Below, piece by piece: positions 60,611 to 64,000 of a stretch of 64,000 bases of DNA. The translations under genes were made by a program, and so were the position numbers. Source of the DNA: Glycine soja (lineage: Eukaryota > Streptophyta > Magnoliopsida > Fabales > Fabaceae). The stretch's first letter is position 1; the number at the start of each line of letters is the position of its first letter. The stretch is taken from positions 3,087,261-3,151,260 of the forward strand of contig NC_041002.1 of NCBI RefSeq assembly GCF_004193775.1, given 5' to 3'. Below the pieces are notes generated by a model, which was given only the letters and a program-made list of their open reading frames with translations, did no database searches and had not been told where the DNA came from.

Positions 60611-61760
60611 TCATTCATAAGAACCAAATCTAGGAGGAACATCCTCAATTCTAACTAACTCATAGCTAAGACCTCTAGAAGGCCTCCTGCTCCATGGTCC
60701 AACAGAAAGCCAACGATTATGGTATCTAAAAATCACCCCAAGGTTGGTCCCGTTTCCCTCCAGGATTGAGGCATCCAAGTTGAGAAAAGTTGTTGACAAT
60801 TCAATTTAAAAATAACCCTGGAGAAAAGAAGTTGCTGAGATAGCTCAATGGTCCAACAGAAAGCCAACGATTATGGTATCTAAAAATCACCCCAAGGTTG
60901 GTCCCGTTTCCCTCCAGGATTGAGGCATCCATATTAGCTTTGATGAACCCCTAAGAAGGCTTCTCCCACTTATAAACACCTATATTGTAACTGGATAAAC
61001 TATCGGTTGCAATACTCACTTATTCAGGGAACTGCCATGTTCAGAGGGAGCCAGATTGGAAATCTCTTTTTGTTGAAGTCCCATTCATTCCTCCCTTTCC
61101 AAATGGCCTAAAGCAAATCACAAATTCTGGCCATAGCACTCGGGTCAAGCCTCTGCAAGTTACCTTAAAACCAATCAACAAAAGCATAGTCATCATCTTA
61201 CACTAAAAAAATGTCACTAAGGGGAAAAGCAAACCAAGTTCTTCTCACAAAAGAGGAGAGCATGGACCACAATTTCAGGTGTCTCTCCACACCTCAAACA
61301 GATATGATAAACTTGGAGTTTTAGATTGGACATCACCGGGAGGATGTCTTTGCAAGCCCTCCACACAAAATTCAGGACGACTGTAATCTTTCACAACTTG
61401 TGCCATAAATCACCATGAATGGAGCTGGGAGAAGGGACTCCTATAGAGGATCTTTTGAGCTCAACATGGTATCCAAACTTCACAGAAAAAAGACCATCGT
61501 TTGAGTGTTTCCACATCAGTTTATTTTGTTGGATTGAGAGGGAAATAGAGATAGCCAATATTTTTTAGAATTGTTATCAGGAAAAAGAGATCTAAGAATT
61601 TGTGTATCCCATTGTCTAGATTATCGATGGATCATATCAGCTACAGCTACAAACCTGACATGAGAGAGAGAGATCATTAGAAAATCTCTGTCTAGGCAAA
61701 GCAAGGACGACAGGGACCCATTTATCTTCCCAAATATGAACTGCTGAAGATACACTCAAA
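60611..61760 (-). pseudogene. LINE fragment: zf-RVT and RNase H-like region
   Basis: From high to low coordinates the broken frames read YTNS...ISFS, KLMWKHSNDGLFSVKFGYHV, FVWRACKDILPVMSNL, VYHICLRCGETPEIVVHALL then FCEKN. This is the zinc-binding zf-RVT region at the C-terminus of plant L1-type LINE reverse transcriptases (WRACKDILPT, CPICG...E..HALLFC pattern). Further on, about 60930-60611, comes an RNase H-like start (ANMDASILEGNGTNLGVIFR and RWLSVGPWS). Several stops make it dead. A perfect 84-bp duplication interrupts the RNase H-like part. Confidence 0.7.
60694..60931. repeat. Perfect 84-bp direct repeat
   Basis: 60694-60777 and 60848-60931 are identical over 84 bases (both start ATGGTCCAACAGAAAGCCAA and end GATTGAGGCATCCA) and are separated by 70 unrelated bases. 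In a region otherwise full of decay, perfect identity points to a recent duplication. Confidence 0.95.
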
Positions 61761-62309
61761 GGTTGAGCTTATACTACCCTAAGTAGTGGTAGTTTTTAAT
61801 CACCAATATATTTGTAAGCATTATTTCAGACATAGGTTTTTTGGAAAAATAAAGAAAGAAATTTTTGTTAACAAAGAAGACTCAAGCACAATATGTGCTT
61901 CAGTTTCAGTACACAGTACCATTTTCAGAATGTGATTATCATTATTCCTCTATGTCACACATCATGCATCACCATATTCACGCAATTCAATTTGGAATAA
62001 GATTAAAAGCATTCCTCTTCTCTTCATGCCTCTATTGGTCTGAGAAAAAAGCACAAAAGAATTGGAAGAAGATAAAAGTTTTAATCTCTCTTTTTCCGTC
62101 CAATTGAGAGAAAAAAGAGATAAACTTTCACTTTCTTGTCTTGAAATTGGAAGAAGAAAAAGAAGTTTGCAACACAAAACACCTCTTCACCAAAGGCACT
62201 GCTCTAACATCGAGCATCGAAATAAGTGTCCACCAGTATTCGATTTGCCGCCACAATACGCAGTTTAGCCATTACCTTGAACAACTCAATCACAACCTCT
62301 GGGGAGAAC

Positions 62310-62391
62310 AAATCGTTGATGTTTTGTGCCAATTTGGTTTTGGGTCGAGTGAAAGCTGCCTCTTAAGAAATCGTTGATGTTTTGTGCCAAT
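62310..62391. repeat. 24-bp direct repeat
   Basis: AAATCGTTGATGTTTTGTGC plus CAAT occurs at 62310-62333 and 62368-62391, perfect, with the shorter word AATCGTTGATG once more right after. No function seen. Confidence 0.85.
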
Positions 62392-62795
62392 CGTTGATGC
62401 TTAGGATGCCTAGCGGGATCGTTGGCACGTTTAGCAAACCGGTGTATTTGCACCAAATCCCACCAAACCATATATGTTTGTGTTTTTGTTGTTATTGTTG
62501 GTGGTTGTGATGGTTTTCTCAGTGGCTGCAATTGGGTGGTTGGAGAAAAAGAAAGAGGAGTGAAACAAAAAAGTAAAGGTTTTTAATTGCTACTATTTCT
62601 TAAAACTTAATTTTTAAATTATATTTACTTTATTTTAATTTTTAATTAAAGTGACGGTTAAAAATTATCACTATTCATAAATTTCACAGAAAGGACTAGA
62701 GAAAGGACTAGATTGATGCATTTTAAAAAAAATAATAGGACCTGATTGAAGTTTTTTAAAATGTGAGGACCTAATTGAACACTTTAGTATAATGA

Positions 62796-64000
62796 AAGGA
62801 TTGTTAATAATATTTGGCAAGTGAACCAAATTGCATAAATAGCATAAAATGGAAAGGCCAAGTATGATTTTCCTAAAGAATTGAAATATCAAACACTTAT
62901 TCACAATTTGTCAACTAAGGCTAAAGAATAAAGAATAAGGTTTATAATGATGATTTTGATTGGAAATTAACACTAATTAATAGAGATTTTAGCAACACAC
63001 AATTAAGGACAAAATGTTGAAGAAAAACATTTAGGAATTTTATCAAACATGTGGTATGCAGTAAAAATGGATAGCACTTAATATGATTAATGTTGCCGGG
63101 TTTGGACATCATGAAACATTATTCTTCATGCACAATGAACACAAAGCAATTATGAAACCCAACTCATACACTCATTTCAATATATCTCAATGCACACAAT
63201 TCATCAATCTCTAATCCCTTAGAAGATTGAGATCAAATTCCCCATTAAACCCCCAATCCCTTAGGTGACATTAATAAAGGAATTTACTATAAACCCAAGC
63301 ATTAATAGAGAGATCATTGAATCTAAACACATTCCTAAGTCTAAATCCAACGATTGCTTTACTTCAAATCTAGAGTAAAAAAGAGTTTTCCAACCACATT
63401 TCAACTCATAAACATGAAAACGGGTGATAAAACCATTAATTAAGAAAATAAACATAGAAGTAGAGAAGCATCAAGCAATAGATTAAAATGAGGTTAGAGT
63501 TAGGGTTTTACAAGGAAAGCATGAGTGGGTCTCACTAGATCCAACCCCAACAACTAAGGAATTAGCTACTCCTAGCCATGAAAAGGAAGAAAATCCATGT
63601 AGAAATGAAGAAGCCATAAAAGAGCACAAATGTCACTGTCGTAGCTTTTATGCAGAGAATGGACTTAAAAAACGTGAATAATGAAAAGTTGCAAAAAAAA
63701 GTACAAAGAAATCCTTAAATAGGTGACAACTCATAAGTGACGTGCTAAGTGCAACAACTACTTCTGTGCTAATCGTAGTTCCTAAAAATGACTTCTTTAT
63801 GTTCCAGATTACTGTGCTAAGCACAAGAGTAATCGTGCTAAGTGCCCAACGTGAGATCAAATCTTCACCAAAAGCATTATCAGGTAATCCAGTGCTAAGC
63901 TCAATTCCATTTAGGCTAAGTGCAACTCCCAAAACTTCTCACTCCTTTTCTGCACTTTTTTTCCTACAAAACAAGGCCAAAACTTAATAAAAATTTATTT
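62796..64000. other. Right-edge intergenic DNA, probably an LTR-retroelement fragment
   Basis: No protein recognised. Between 63735 and 63925 the word GTGCTAAG(T/C)(G/A)C recurs about five times. Together with CCCAATCCCTTAGG and GGTTAGAGTTAGGGTTTTACA wording, the region 62930-64000 resembles legume LTR-retrotransposon LTR or leader sequence that I have seen. No second copy lies in the window, so this is a weak call and the element would continue to the right. Confidence 0.35.

Larger units (their letters stand above)
60384..62795. mobile_element. Inverted-repeat-bounded composite region
   Basis: The left block (about 60384-60500: AATACTTAATTTGATCCTCTAA, AAAGTATTCAATTAGGTC, AATTAGGTCCTCTAA) and the reversed right block (about 62795-62690: ATACTAAAGTGTTCAATTAGG, TCCTCACATTTTAAAAAAC) are imperfect inverted copies of a legume element end. 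Between them lie a minus-strand LINE fragment and about 800 bases of other DNA. It may be one large non-autonomous element that received a LINE insertion, or two half-elements of one family. No target duplication could be fixed. Confidence 0.45.

Noticed and set aside
63648..63987. Open frames of 94 aa (minus) and 81 aa (plus) at the right edge
   Set aside because: They overlap on opposite strands and are created by the repeated GTGCTAAG-type words; no protein family recognised.

Overview
This is plant nuclear DNA. It is AT-rich, has long intergenic stretches and microsatellites, contains many degenerate transposable elements, and its genes carry GT-AG introns. The proteins look like those of a dicot, and most like those of a legume; soybean (Glycine) or a close relative is my best guess, by recollection of family sequences and not by any search.

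I can support six intact protein-coding genes, with exon models rebuilt by hand: (1) a 333-aa multi-pass membrane protein on the minus strand (2079-6198); (2) an intronless ubiquitin-eS31 (RPS27A) fusion (16358-16825, +); (3) a seven-exon YABBY transcription factor of the INNER NO OUTER type (24786-26842, +); (4) the 71-aa RNA polymerase subunit RPB10/RPABC5 (43328-44722, minus); (5) a BOI-related RING E3 ligase (53114-55243, +, with a 2.1-kb intron in its 5' UTR); (6) the WD40 translation-initiation subunit eIF3i (57082-60022, +). The exon phases close in every model and give 333, 155, 216, 71, 337 and 326 aa. These genes do not form a cluster or pathway; three belong to basic gene expression and the rest are regulatory or membrane functions.

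The space between genes is mostly transposon wreckage. It holds a dead PIF/Harbinger element with both its Myb-like and transposase ORFs (10.3-13.0 kb), a tandem three-LTR TRIM (13.85-14.35 kb), a copia gag scrap (15.2 kb), and several inverted-repeat elements, two of which carry non-terminal sequence (18.6-19.8 and 31.5-32.2 kb). A Ty1/copia element on the minus strand (33.25-39.9 kb) is split by a 2.42-kb solo LTR that still has a perfect 5-bp target duplication. Other pieces are a second TRIM family present at 25.8, 40.8 and 48.2-48.7 kb, two LINE remnants (51.7 and 60.6-61.8 kb) and several MITEs, two of one family inside introns of different genes.

Next to the copia element lie two unrelated host-gene fragments that keep intron boundaries: part of cytosolic fructose-1,6-bisphosphatase and the last exon of cytosolic seryl-tRNA synthetase, in the same orientation. 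This chimera, the GC-AG intron in eIF3i, a 29-bp hairpin at 22.8-23.0 kb and the nested retroelements are the observations most worth a second look. I saw no convincing new biological system. No tRNA, rRNA or CRISPR-like array was recognised.
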